A program made the translations under genes and the position numbers. Of a stretch of DNA of 64,000 nucleotides, positions 8,751 through 16,753 are shown in pieces. Numbering within the stretch: position 1 is the first letter of the stretch; each line of letters starts with the position of its first letter. Origin of the DNA: Kistimonas sp964291505 (GTDB lineage Bacteria; Pseudomonadota; Gammaproteobacteria; Pseudomonadales; Endozoicomonadaceae). A model generated the notes under the pieces. It was given only the letters and a program-made list of their open reading frames with translations. It was not told the DNA's origin and did no database searches. The stretch is taken from NCBI GenBank assembly GCA_964291505.2, contig OZ220199.1, forward strand, positions 1,116,001-1,180,000. The letters are read 5' to 3'.

Positions 8751-9607
8751 GCTGCATTTTCCTCAGGCGTCTCAAGCGCTTCCAGCGCGCTGATGGCAAT
8801 ACCCAGTGGGGTCACCAGGAACGGATTTTTTGGCTTATGGGTACGCACACCGGTCTGCTTTTCCACCACCGCTTCAAAGTCAGGCAGGCAGGTGGTACCA
8901 CCGACCAGGTAGATATCTTCCACGTCGTAACCCTGAATATGGTCACGGACAATGGAACCCATTTTTTCAATCACGGGGCGGACGATGGTCACCACATCAC
9001 GGTGGTTGGCCGGGTTCTTCTTGAACTCTTCCGCCTCCTCGAAACTGGTCTTGTAGTTACCCGCCAGCACCAGGGACAGATGGGTGCCGCCTGTCGCTTC
9101 ATCCGCGGTGTAGATCACTTCACCGTCACGGAAGATGGACAAGCCGGTGGTACCACCGCCGATATCCACGACAGCGCCATTTTGAATGCCCAGCACACGG
9201 TTCGCGGCTGTCGGCTCATCCAGCATATTGACGACTTCCATGCCGGCACCTTCCACCACATGTTGGTGGGTCTTGCAGCTGGATTCATCAGAGTTGGAAG
9301 GCATGGCGATTGCCGCTTTATCCAGCGTGACGCCCAGGCGTTCTTCCAACCGTTCCTTCAGCTTGCGGACAATGTGCAACGCGCCGACATAGTCCACGAC
9401 CAGTCCGTCTTTCAGCACCTGGGCGAACTGCATTTCTGTCGCCAGTGGCTGCCGGTCACGATCCAGCACCACCAGTACGATATACGCGGTACCCAGGTCG
9501 ACACCGACCACCAGCTCTTCCGGATTGGTCACCTTACCTGTACGGGTCAGGCTTTCTTCGACCGCCTCGATCAGCACATCAGCGTGTTCGGTATTACATT
9601 CAGACAT
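8747..9607 (-). CDS. eutJ: EutJ, Hsp70/actin-fold chaperone-like protein of ethanolamine utilisation
   Basis: 286 aa, close to the usual EutJ length of about 280. The actin/Hsp70 ATPase fold is visible: VVGVDLGTAYIVLVVLD (phosphate 1), VVDIGGGTTGLSIF (phosphate 2) and VEDIYLVGGTTCLPDFE (adenosine motif). EutJ is found in most eut operons and is thought to act as a chaperone-like or reactivation-associated factor, but its exact role is not established. There is no eutA (the reactivase of EutBC) in this window, so EutJ is the only actin-fold ATPase available here. It lies between pduL and the eut_hyp gene, overlapping the latter by 4 bp. Confidence 0.92.
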   Translation of the reverse strand: MSECNTEHADVLIEAVEESLTRTGKVTNPEELVVGVDLGTAYIVLVVLDRDRQPLATEMQFAQVLKDGLVVDYVGALHIVRKLKERLEERLGVTLDKAAIAMPSNSDESSCKTHQHVVEGAGMEVVNMLDEPTAANRVLGIQNGAVVDIGGGTTGLSIFRDGEVIYTADEATGGTHLSLVLAGNYKTSFEEAEEFKKNPANHRDVVTIVRPVIEKMGSIVRDHIQGYDVEDIYLVGGTTCLPDFEAVVEKQTGVRTHKPKNPFLVTPLGIAISALEALETPEENAA

Positions 9608-9623
9608 GGTCGTTTACCTCCGT

Positions 9624-10301
9624 TTAAGCGACCAGCTCGCCCTTGGCGCCGCTCGGCAGGCCAACAGCATTGGCTTCATCAAAGTCGATGTGCATGGCCA
9701 GATTGAAGCTGTCTTTTACCCGTACCAGAACTTTATGGAATGTCACCGGACGGTCCGTCTCAATCTTCACATCCACTTCCTGCTTGTCCTGCACACCCAG
9801 GCGGGCAGCGTCGCTGCTGGTCATGTGGATATGGTTACGGGCAACGATCACGCCCTGCTTCAGCTGTACCATGCCGTTATCGGACAACAGGAACAGACCC
9901 GGAGTCGCGGCAGTGTCACCGGATTCACGCAGCGGTGCGTCCACGCCCAGCTGACGTGCATCAGTGCGTGAAACCTCAACCTGGCTTTCTGAACGCGCAG
10001 GCCCCAGAACCGCAACATGCTTGAACGAACCCTGGGGACCAATAACGGTCACTCGCTCCTCGCACAGGTACTGACCTGGCTGTGAGAGTTCACGCTTCGG
10101 TGTCAGTTTGTGTCCTTCACCGAACAGGGCTTCCACATCTTTCTGGCACAGATGAACGTGACGGGCGGAAGCCTCGATCGGGATCATCTTCTTGCCGGCG
10201 CTGGCATCAGTACAGTACTCGCCAATCACCTGGTTGATGATCTGTTGCAGTTGGTCTTCGCTCAGATTCAGGGCACCGCTGGTATTCATTGTTTCACTCA
10301 C
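9624..10301 (-). CDS. pduL: PduL-type phosphotransacylase (acetyl-CoA to acetyl phosphate)
   Basis: 225 aa. PduL converts acyl-CoA and phosphate to acyl phosphate and CoA, closing the CoA cycle inside the shell and replacing EutD. The twin-domain signature is visible: IPIEASARHVHLC in the first half and GVIVARNHIHMT in the second, both with the metal-binding histidines. The N-terminus (residues about 12-30, SEDQLQQIINQVIGEY) is an amphipathic helix of the type that targets enzymes into microcompartments. The start is GTG 10301, 4 nt after AGGTGA; an in-frame ATG lies 4 codons further in. The upstream gene is eutT, with a 70-bp gap. Confidence 0.93.
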   Translation of the reverse strand: MSETMNTSGALNLSEDQLQQIINQVIGEYCTDASAGKKMIPIEASARHVHLCQKDVEALFGEGHKLTPKRELSQPGQYLCEERVTVIGPQGSFKHVAVLGPARSESQVEVSRTDARQLGVDAPLRESGDTAATPGLFLLSDNGMVQLKQGVIVARNHIHMTSSDAARLGVQDKQEVDVKIETDRPVTFHKVLVRVKDSFNLAMHIDFDEANAVGLPSGAKGELVA

Positions 10302-10373
10302 TTTTCACCTGAGCAGACGGGATTCGTCGTTGAATCGTGTCTGCTGCAAGCCGTTAATCAATCACCTGCCGGC

Positions 10374-11144
10374 TCAATGGGACAGCGGTTGCACGGGGGC
10401 AAACTCACCGGCCCGTTCCCGTACCATCAGCTGGTAACAGTGGCCTGACAGGTAGTGCAGCGCCCGGAGCATGTCCGGACGTTCACACCGCTGGCCCCGC
10501 TGATAAGCGTGCACAGCCGTCAATTCCGCTTCACGGATACCGGCGCGCAGCCGGTTCAGGCTGACGAGGGTTCTGCCCATGCTGTAATGGGGCAAACCAT
10601 CCTCGCTGCCATTTAATGGCGCAGGCTCAATGCCCTGCGTCTTGAAAACGTCCGGGTCAAACGCTTCACCCGGCACAATCGCAATAGTCAGCTGGCGGAC
10701 ATAGTCCAGTACCTTCTGCAGTTCGTCGCACAAGGTTTTCCGGCCTGACTCAGCGCAATCCACCTGAAGGCAGAGCATGTCAGCCTGCAGACGGTCAAAC
10801 TGTTCCTGGAGTGCAATGCGGGGATCGGTCAGCAACACAAGACGGTTGTCGCCCAGAACCGCCATGCAGTCCGGTTTTTCGGTGAACTCGCCACCGGTGT
10901 AATCGCAGATAAATCGGGGTGCCGATGGTGCGGCGTTATTGTCGCCTTCATCGACGGCGGCCGGTATCAGGGATTCTTCGACAGGCGTTACATCGTCCTG
11001 TCCCCGGATAACCAGCGCTATGCCCTTGTCCTGGATGAACTGACGGGCAGACGGGGTGATGATGTCTTTCGGCTCCACCTCAAACGTGGTGAAGGCCGCC
11101 TTGCGGTATTCGCTGCGAATCCGCGCTTCTGTAACAACACCCAT
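10374..11144 (-). CDS. eutT: EutT-type cob(I)alamin adenosyltransferase
   Basis: 256 aa. EutT transfers the adenosyl group of ATP to cob(I)alamin, providing adenosylcobalamin to EutBC. The N-terminal domain (VTEARIRSEYR, ITPSARQFIQDKGIALVI) and the helical core with YSMGRTLVSLNRLRAGIREAE and RPDMLRALHYLSGHCYQLM match EutT. The enterobacterial enzyme has a metal-binding CCxxC motif before a KPDTLTHL segment. In this protein the corresponding region reads FICDYTGGEFTEKPDCMAVL, so the CCxxC pair is missing and this is a metal-motif-free variant. It is placed between eutM and pduL; the ATG at 11144 follows AAGGAAG. With PduS it would regenerate the cofactor locally. Confidence 0.85.
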   Translation of the reverse strand: MGVVTEARIRSEYRKAAFTTFEVEPKDIITPSARQFIQDKGIALVIRGQDDVTPVEESLIPAAVDEGDNNAAPSAPRFICDYTGGEFTEKPDCMAVLGDNRLVLLTDPRIALQEQFDRLQADMLCLQVDCAESGRKTLCDELQKVLDYVRQLTIAIVPGEAFDPDVFKTQGIEPAPLNGSEDGLPHYSMGRTLVSLNRLRAGIREAELTAVHAYQRGQRCERPDMLRALHYLSGHCYQLMVRERAGEFAPVQPLSH

Positions 11145-11179
11145 GGAACTTCCTTAGCCTGAACAGCAGACTCTGGCAG

Positions 11180-11203
11180 AAAGGCCGGACCAAGCCGGCC
11201 TTT
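11180..11203 (-). terminator. Intra-operon hairpin between eutM and eutT
   Basis: AAAGGCCGG and CCGGCCTTT form a 9-bp stem with a 6-nt loop directly after eutM. There is only a short T-run, so partial termination or mRNA 3'-end protection is likely. This would raise EutM, the most abundant shell protein, over the downstream genes. Confidence 0.55.
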
Positions 11204-11228
11204 CCTGCGTCAGTTGACGTGTGCCGAA

Positions 11229-11516
11229 TTACTCAGCTTTTGCCTGGGGCAGGATCACTTCAACTTCACCGTGGGGACGTGGGATAACGTGTACGGAGAT
11301 CAGCTCGCCAACACGCTCAGCGGCAGCAGCGCCAGCGTCGGTAGCGGCTTTAACAGCACCGACGTCACCACGTACCAGTACGGTTACCAGACCGCCACCA
11401 ACCTGCTCTTTGCCAACCAGAGTCACGTTGGCGGCTTTGACCATGGCGTCAGCAGCTTCGATTGCGCCAACCAGACCCTTGGTTTCGATCATGCCCAGAG
11501 CGTTAGAGATAGCCAT
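11229..11516 (-). CDS. eutM: EutM, major hexameric BMC shell protein
   Basis: 95 aa, single BMC domain, with the canonical start MAISNALGMIETKGLVGAIE, the pore loop GGGLVTVLVRGDVGAVKAA and the end VHVIPRPHGEVE. EutM hexamers tile the facets of the ethanolamine microcompartment and pass small substrates through the central pore. The start is ATG 11516, 8 nt after GGAG; an upstream in-frame TTG at 11522 has no suitable site. It lies between eutE and eutT and is followed by a GC-rich hairpin that may uncouple its expression from the rest. Confidence 0.96.
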   Translation of the reverse strand: MAISNALGMIETKGLVGAIEAADAMVKAANVTLVGKEQVGGGLVTVLVRGDVGAVKAATDAGAAAAERVGELISVHVIPRPHGEVEVILPQAKAE

Positions 11517-11562
11517 TTTCAATTCTCCACTTTGTAATCAGAGATAGTTTGTTGAGGGTTCG

Positions 11563-13029
11563 TTAAAGAGACTTCAGTCGTTCAATCACCAGACGGGTGA
11601 TTGCTTCGATATCAACATTCGCAGTACCGCAGGCAACAGGCTGAGTCTCAGGCTGTGCCAGTGCTTCCGGCTCAATCACGCCGTAAGCCACATACCGCTT
11701 GGTAAACAGGTTCAGCGGGGTCACGTTGTCAGAGGTCGCAGAGCCACCGACACTACCGCAGCCCAGGGTGAACGCAGGCGCCAGGTTAGTGGTCGCACCA
11801 ACACCACCGTGGGTAGAAGGCGTGTTAACCACTAGGCGGGATACCGGCTTCTTCAGGGCAAACTCACGCACCAGGGCATCGTTCTGGGTATGGATCGCCA
11901 GGGTATGGCCCGCACCTTCAAAGTGCAGCAGCTCCATGCACAGTTCGCAGGCGTCGTGTGCATCGCTGACACGGTAAAAGCCCAACAGCGGAGACAGTTT
12001 TTCCCAGGAGAAGGGATACTTCTTGCCCACGTTGTTACGACCTTGCTCACCCACCAGTACGCGGGTGGTTGCAGGTACGTCCAGACCGGCCATACGGGCG
12101 ATTTCCACCGCAGGCTTGCCGACGATACCGGCGTTCAGGCCGCCACGCTGGTTGACGATGACTTTCTCAACTTTCGCGATTTCCGCTTCGCTGAGGAAGT
12201 AGCAACCCTGGGCAATCATCTCGGCCTTCACCTGGTCAGCAATGGCGTGTTCAGTGACCACGTGCTGTTCAGAGGCGCAGATGGTGCCGTTATCAAACGT
12301 TTTACTGGTGATAACGTGGTGGACAGCTTTCTTGATGTCCGCAGTGCGCTCAATGAAAGCAGGCACGTTACCCGGGCCAACACCCAGCGCAGGGTTACCG
12401 GAACTGTAAGCGGCCTTGACCATGGCGGAACCACCGGTCGCCAGGATGATGCCAGTGCCGGCGTTCTTCATCAGCTCGCTGGTGCCTTCCAGGCTGGGAA
12501 CGCTCATCACGCTGATCAGTTCTTCCGGTGCACCCAGGCTGACCAGGGCTTCACGCAGAATGCGAACGGTCTCGGTAATACACTTCAGCGCCGACGGATG
12601 GGGGCTAAAGATCACGGCATTACCGGCCTTGATGGAAATGATGGCCTTGTAGATCGTGGTGGACGTCGGGTTAGTAGACGGCACCAGACCGGCAACGATA
12701 CCGAAAGGCACCGCCACTTCCATGACCTTGCGGCTCTGATCATCAGAGATCATGCCGATGGTCTTCATGCCCTTGATGGAATCCAGCAGGATCTTGCTGG
12801 CGAGCATGTTCTTGGTGATCTTGTCCTGAACCTTGCCGAAGCCGGTTTCTTCCACGGCCATTTCCGCCAGACAACGGGCGTGGGTCTGGCCGGCGCGCGC
12901 CATGGCGTCAACCAGTGCGTCGACCTGGGCCTGGCTGTAGTCGGCCAGCACCTGCTGGGCGGCTGTCGCCTTGCGGATCAGGGTCCGGACTTCCTGTACG
13001 GATACGAGGTCTCTGTCGAGGAGTTCCAA
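11563..13029 (-). CDS. eutE: EutE, CoA-acylating acetaldehyde dehydrogenase
   Basis: 488 aa. It oxidises acetaldehyde from EutBC to acetyl-CoA with NAD+ inside the shell. Visible: an N-terminal helical segment, the conserved stretch PFGIVAGLVPSTNPTSTTIY, the glycine-rich ATGGSAMVKAAYSSGNPA and GVGPGNVPA, and the catalytic cysteine C251 in FDNGTICASEQ. The C-terminal tail (about 471-488, ending AITRLVIERLKSL) is an amphipathic helix suited to encapsulation. The start is a TTG at 13029, directly after the stop of the preceding BMC gene, with AGAGG upstream. No alcohol dehydrogenase (eutG) gene was found in the window, so NADH recycling must be handled elsewhere. Confidence 0.95.
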   Translation of the reverse strand: MELLDRDLVSVQEVRTLIRKATAAQQVLADYSQAQVDALVDAMARAGQTHARCLAEMAVEETGFGKVQDKITKNMLASKILLDSIKGMKTIGMISDDQSRKVMEVAVPFGIVAGLVPSTNPTSTTIYKAIISIKAGNAVIFSPHPSALKCITETVRILREALVSLGAPEELISVMSVPSLEGTSELMKNAGTGIILATGGSAMVKAAYSSGNPALGVGPGNVPAFIERTADIKKAVHHVITSKTFDNGTICASEQHVVTEHAIADQVKAEMIAQGCYFLSEAEIAKVEKVIVNQRGGLNAGIVGKPAVEIARMAGLDVPATTRVLVGEQGRNNVGKKYPFSWEKLSPLLGFYRVSDAHDACELCMELLHFEGAGHTLAIHTQNDALVREFALKKPVSRLVVNTPSTHGGVGATTNLAPAFTLGCGSVGGSATSDNVTPLNLFTKRYVAYGVIEPEALAQPETQPVACGTANVDIEAITRLVIERLKSL

Positions 13030-13030
13030 C

Positions 13031-13744
13031 TTACTTCATCCTCTCGGTATTTGCGCGCTCATGGTGAGCAACGATGACGCGGATCAGTTCTTCCTTCTTG
13101 GCGAACTTGATCTGGTTCTTGCTCATTCCGATATCGGGCAGTTGTCGCGCCATGTTTCTCAATTCCACGGTCCGGTGCAGTCGCAGGGCGACTGCAGTCT
13201 CGGGCTGTGGCTCCTGAGCGGTAACGGGTTGTTCCTGTTTGGCCGCTGCTTTCGGTGCCGGCTTTGGTTTCGGTTCTGCTTTCTTCTGCTTTTCAGAAGG
13301 GGCAGTTACCACAAACGTTCTGGCAACGGTCACCGTGGTGTCACTCTTGGATTCAGCACTGGTCGGCGTATCAGGCTTGGCCTTTACTGCCTTTTTCGGC
13401 TCATCCGGTGTGACCGGTGCATCCGGTTCCGGCTGACCGCCGTCCGGGCCGCCATCGCCATTCGGGTCAGGCTTGTCCAGCAGCGGCGCCAGGTCCGCGG
13501 CAGGCCGGGCTATCACGTGGGTGGACACCACACGCCCTACCCGGTCGGCCGCAACCGTGCCAGCTTCAATGGCCGCCTTGGTCGCGCCCACGTCGCCACG
13601 GATGATAATGGTCACCAGACCACCACCGACCCGCTCGATACCGGACAGGGTGACGTTAGCGGCTTTCAGACAGACGTCAGCGGCTTCCACTGCGGCCAGG
13701 TAACCGACAGTTTCAATAAATCCAGCTGCTTCTTGTCCTCTCAT
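13031..13744 (-). CDS. BMC shell protein with long linker and Rho-N/SAP-like C-terminal domain (EutK analogue)
   Basis: 237 aa. Residues 4 to about 82 are a complete BMC domain (GFIETVGYLAAVEAADVCLK, pore loop VGGGLVTIII, ending VIARP). Residues about 85-188 are a disordered Pro/Ala/Lys/Glu linker. Residues about 190-228 carry a compact basic domain (ELRNMARQLPDIGMSKNQ then KKEELIRVI). This has the L-x-x-x-A-x-x-L...K-x-E-L-I pattern of Rho N-terminal or SAP helix-extended-helix domains. Enterobacterial EutK is a BMC domain joined to a winged-helix domain, so the position and logic are similar but the C-terminal fold seems different. It lies between eutL and eutE. It may tether nucleic acid or a cargo to the shell; that is inference. 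Confidence 0.8.
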   Translation of the reverse strand: MRGQEAAGFIETVGYLAAVEAADVCLKAANVTLSGIERVGGGLVTIIIRGDVGATKAAIEAGTVAADRVGRVVSTHVIARPAADLAPLLDKPDPNGDGGPDGGQPEPDAPVTPDEPKKAVKAKPDTPTSAESKSDTTVTVARTFVVTAPSEKQKKAEPKPKPAPKAAAKQEQPVTAQEPQPETAVALRLHRTVELRNMARQLPDIGMSKNQIKFAKKEELIRVIVAHHERANTERMK

Positions 13745-13761
13745 GGCCTACCGCTCCCGTC

Positions 13762-14415
13762 TTAGAAATGCTTCGGGTTTTCAGCCACGAACTTCACAGC
13801 GTCAGCGAAGGCATCGCAGGCTGCCTTACAGGCAGACTGGCTACCGGTCAGCAGACCGCCGCCGAAGTTGGTTTCTGAAGGAGGCTCGAACAATTCACAC
13901 AGGGTGACGTCAGCCGCTTTCAGGGCAGCGTCCAGGCCGTACATGGCTTCCAGCGGAGGAGCGATCAGGTACGCCAGGGGCTCACCTTCCTTGATGCCGG
14001 CCATGCCGGACAGGAAGGAACCGGTGCGGGAGATGCACTGCGCGTAGTACGCGATGGTGTCGTCTTCGTTCGCACTGTAGAAAGAGAATTCGTTTTCAAT
14101 GAAGTCGATGGCAACGTTCAGGCCGCTACGGACTTCCGCCGGGTTAGGACCGGCCAGCATGCCGATCACTTCACCGGCCAGCTTGGTGTTGGCGTTAGCC
14201 GCACCGCCGTAGAAGCTCTTGCCCATGCAGACAGTGACTTCTGCGTTCTTGGTGGCTTCATCCAGCGCGCAGTAGGTTACGTCGTCGCAGTCAGAGGTCA
14301 GGATGCCGACACTCTTCCAGCCCTTGGGCATGCCCAGCTTCTCTGCCATCTTGGCATCGACGTTGGGGATCATTTTTACCGCCAGTACGCCGGCGCCTAA
14401 GCGATCACCTTTCAT
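13762..14415 (-). CDS. eutL: EutL, trimeric tandem-BMC shell protein
   Basis: 217 aa, usual EutL length of about 219. It starts MKGDRLGAGVLAVKMIPNVD and includes LTSDCDDVTYCALDEATK, FYGGAANANTKLAGE and GGGLLTGSQSACKAACDAF, all typical of EutL. Trimers form a gated pore for larger metabolites; ethanolamine is a known allosteric ligand of the family. It lies between eutC (70 bp upstream, with an intervening hairpin) and the extended BMC protein. Confidence 0.96.
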   Translation of the reverse strand: MKGDRLGAGVLAVKMIPNVDAKMAEKLGMPKGWKSVGILTSDCDDVTYCALDEATKNAEVTVCMGKSFYGGAANANTKLAGEVIGMLAGPNPAEVRSGLNVAIDFIENEFSFYSANEDDTIAYYAQCISRTGSFLSGMAGIKEGEPLAYLIAPPLEAMYGLDAALKAADVTLCELFEPPSETNFGGGLLTGSQSACKAACDAFADAVKFVAENPKHF

Positions 14416-14440
14416 GACTCTCTCCGGTATGTTCGGTCGT

Positions 14441-14473
14441 TAAGGCTGCTGCTTTATAACGACAGCAGCCTTA
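14441..14473 (-). terminator. Intra-operon hairpin between eutC and eutL
   Basis: TAAGGCTGCTG and CAGCAGCCTTA form an 11-bp stem around an 11-nt loop in the eutC-eutL gap. There is no U-tract, so it is more likely a stabilising or processing hairpin than a full terminator. Confidence 0.5.
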
Positions 14474-14485
14474 CGTCATTAGTCG

Positions 14486-15376
14486 TTAGACTCGGAAACC
14501 AACACCACTGCACTTCTGTTCCATCATCTTCTTGACGATGTTGGCGATGTGCGCACCGGCTTCAGCAGCAGGTGTGCCGCGGCGGTGGATGTTGGAGATC
14601 ACGGTACGGCCGGCTTCCGGCATACCTACCTTGCCTTCATAGGTGATGTAGGCACCCATGGATTCGCCAGTGGCCAGTCCGGGACGCTCACCGACCAGCT
14701 CGACAGTCACCTTGCTGCCGACGATCTCGGTGATGTGGTCCATGGAACCAACACGACCAAACTTGACGAATACAGGATTACCCACGCTCATGCCGTAACC
14801 TTCCAGACCCTGCTTCAGTGCCGGCAGGATGTTCTTCAGGTTGGCGGTAATCGCGGTGGAAGACAGACCGTCAGCAATAACGATCTGTACGTCGACGCCC
14901 TTACGGCATTCGGCGTTAACCTTCGCAACACCTTCTTCGTTCAGCTTGCGGCCCAGGTCAGGACGGGTGACGTAAATGTCCTTGTCTTCACAGCAGGACT
15001 GCACGGCAACCAGGCCCATCTCGGCGACAAACTCTTCCGGTACTTCGTTGAACACGGAGTCGATAGCGACAGCGTGGTCAGCACGGAAGCGCAGCATGGT
15101 TTCAGTCTTGTAACGGGGACCCGCACGACCGATACCCAGACGAGCCGGCGTCTTGGCCTTCAGCTTCATGTATTCCGCTTCGTTCTCGGCATTCTCGATG
15201 TCGAAGAAGTCGGACATTTCAATGGCAGTGATGTCTTTCAGTTCGCTGTCGGCGACATCATCCACCTGGCTGGCCAAGGATACCGCTTGTGCGACGGCAG
15301 ACTTCTGACCGTCGTCAACATTAATTTCCTTGAGGACCTTGCCGATCAGGTCTTTCAGTTCATTTTCAGAGATCAT
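14486..15376 (-). CDS. eutC: EutC, small subunit of ethanolamine ammonia-lyase
   Basis: 296 aa. With EutB it forms the adenosylcobalamin-dependent lyase that converts ethanolamine to acetaldehyde and ammonia. Visible family segments: TPARLGIGRAGPRYKTETML, FRADHAVAIDSVF, IVIADGLSSTAI, LVGERPGLATGESMGAYITY and TVISNIHRRGTPAAEAG. The N-terminus (about 1-20) is the helical targeting region that leads EutBC into the shell. The gene follows eutB after 13 bp. Confidence 0.96.
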   Translation of the reverse strand: MISENELKDLIGKVLKEINVDDGQKSAVAQAVSLASQVDDVADSELKDITAIEMSDFFDIENAENEAEYMKLKAKTPARLGIGRAGPRYKTETMLRFRADHAVAIDSVFNEVPEEFVAEMGLVAVQSCCEDKDIYVTRPDLGRKLNEEGVAKVNAECRKGVDVQIVIADGLSSTAITANLKNILPALKQGLEGYGMSVGNPVFVKFGRVGSMDHITEIVGSKVTVELVGERPGLATGESMGAYITYEGKVGMPEAGRTVISNIHRRGTPAAEAGAHIANIVKKMMEQKCSGVGFRV

Positions 15377-15389
15377 CGATAGCCACCCG

Positions 15390-16753
15390 TTACTTCAGGA
15401 AAATAGAAGCGTCGCCGGCACGCTCGGTCAGACGGCCGTCTTCCATGATGCCCATGCGTTCACACCAGGCTTCAAATTCCGGAATCGGACGCTTGTCGAA
15501 GATGTCGCGCATAGTGGCCACGTCGTGGTAACCGCTGGTCTGGTACATCAGCATGATGTCGTCGCCGGCCGGGATACCCATGAAGTAGGTACAGCCTGCA
15601 GCAGTCAGCAGGGTCATCAACGCTTCGTTGTCGTTCTGGTCAGTCTTCATGTGGTTGGTGTAACAAACGTCAACACCCATTGGCAGGCCGTGCAGCTTGC
15701 CCATGAAGTGGTCTTCCAGACCCGCACGAATGACCTGCTTACCGTCGTACAGGTACTCAGGACCGATGAAACCAACAACCGTGTTCACCAGGAACGGGTT
15801 GTAGTGACGGGCGAAACCGTAGCAACGGGCTTCCATGGTCACCTGGTCAGCACCGTGGTGCGCATCAGAAGACAGCTCGGACCCTGACCTGTTTCGAAGT
15901 ACAGGACGTTCGGGCCAGTACAGGTGCCCTGCTTGAGCATCATGTCACGGGCTTCCGCCAGGTGACCGGCGTTGAAACCGAACGCTTCGTTACCCTTCTG
16001 GGAACCAGCGATGGACTGGAAGATCATGTCGGCCGGTGCGCCGCGCTCAACCGCTTCCATCTGGGACAGAACGTGTGCCAGTACGCAGTTCTGGGTCGGG
16101 ATTTCAAAGCGCTGCTTGATTTCCTCGAACTGGTGCAGGCAGCGGTAGATGCTGTCTGTGCTGTCGTCTACCGGGTTAAGACCGATAACCGCGTCACCGA
16201 TACCGTAGGACAGACCTTCCAACGTGGAGATACGGATACCTTCAACGTCGTCAGTCGTGTGGTTAGGCTGCAGACGCGCGGCCAGAGTACCTCTACGACC
16301 GATCGTCGTGTTACAGGTCGCCAGCACCTCAATCTTGTTGGCCACATAGATCAGGTCCGCGTTAGTCATCAGCTTGGCGACCGCGGCGATCATCTCGGAG
16401 GTCAGACCGCGGCTGACACGACGGATGTCGTCACTACGGGTGCTGTACTGCAGCAGCCACTCGCGCAGCTCGGCCACAGTCCAGTTCTTGATCTCGTCAT
16501 AGATGCGTTCGTTAACGTCATCCTGAATAATACGGGTGACTTCGTCACACTCGTAAGGCACAACCGGGTTGTTGCGCAGATCGGACAGCAGCATGCGGGA
16601 CAGTACGTCCTTCGCCGCTACCATCTCGGTAATGGATTCGGCAGCTAAGCCTGCCAGAATGTCGCCAGAGCGTTTCTCGTTGGCCTTGGCGAGCACTTCC
16701 TTGATGCTGGAAAAGGCATACACCTTTCCAAACAGCTTGGTCTTGAGAAGCAT
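15390..16753 (-). pseudogene. eutB: EutB, large subunit of ethanolamine ammonia-lyase, interrupted by a -1 frameshift
   Basis: The two minus-strand frames 16753-15839 (304 aa) and 15842-15390 (150 aa) together give 454 residues, the usual EutB length. Family residues continue from one into the other. The first frame contains ISTLEGLSYGIGDAVIGLNP and ends in nonsense after GQGP. The next frame reads SELSSDAHHGADQVTMEAR if one base is restored in the GGGTCC run (about 15879-15885), which matches EutB at that point, and goes on to NTVVGFIGPEYLYDGKQ and FMGIPAGDDIMLMYQTSGYH. Without the repair the lyase would lose its C-terminal third. The rest of the operon is intact, so a base-calling error, or a recent lesion in one strain, is more likely than long decay. 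This is the first gene of the operon. Confidence 0.9.

Noticed and set aside
11890..13077. 395-codon plus-strand frame opposite eutE
   Set aside because: Same explanation: an antisense shadow of a GC-rich gene. The minus-strand product is an unmistakable EutE.
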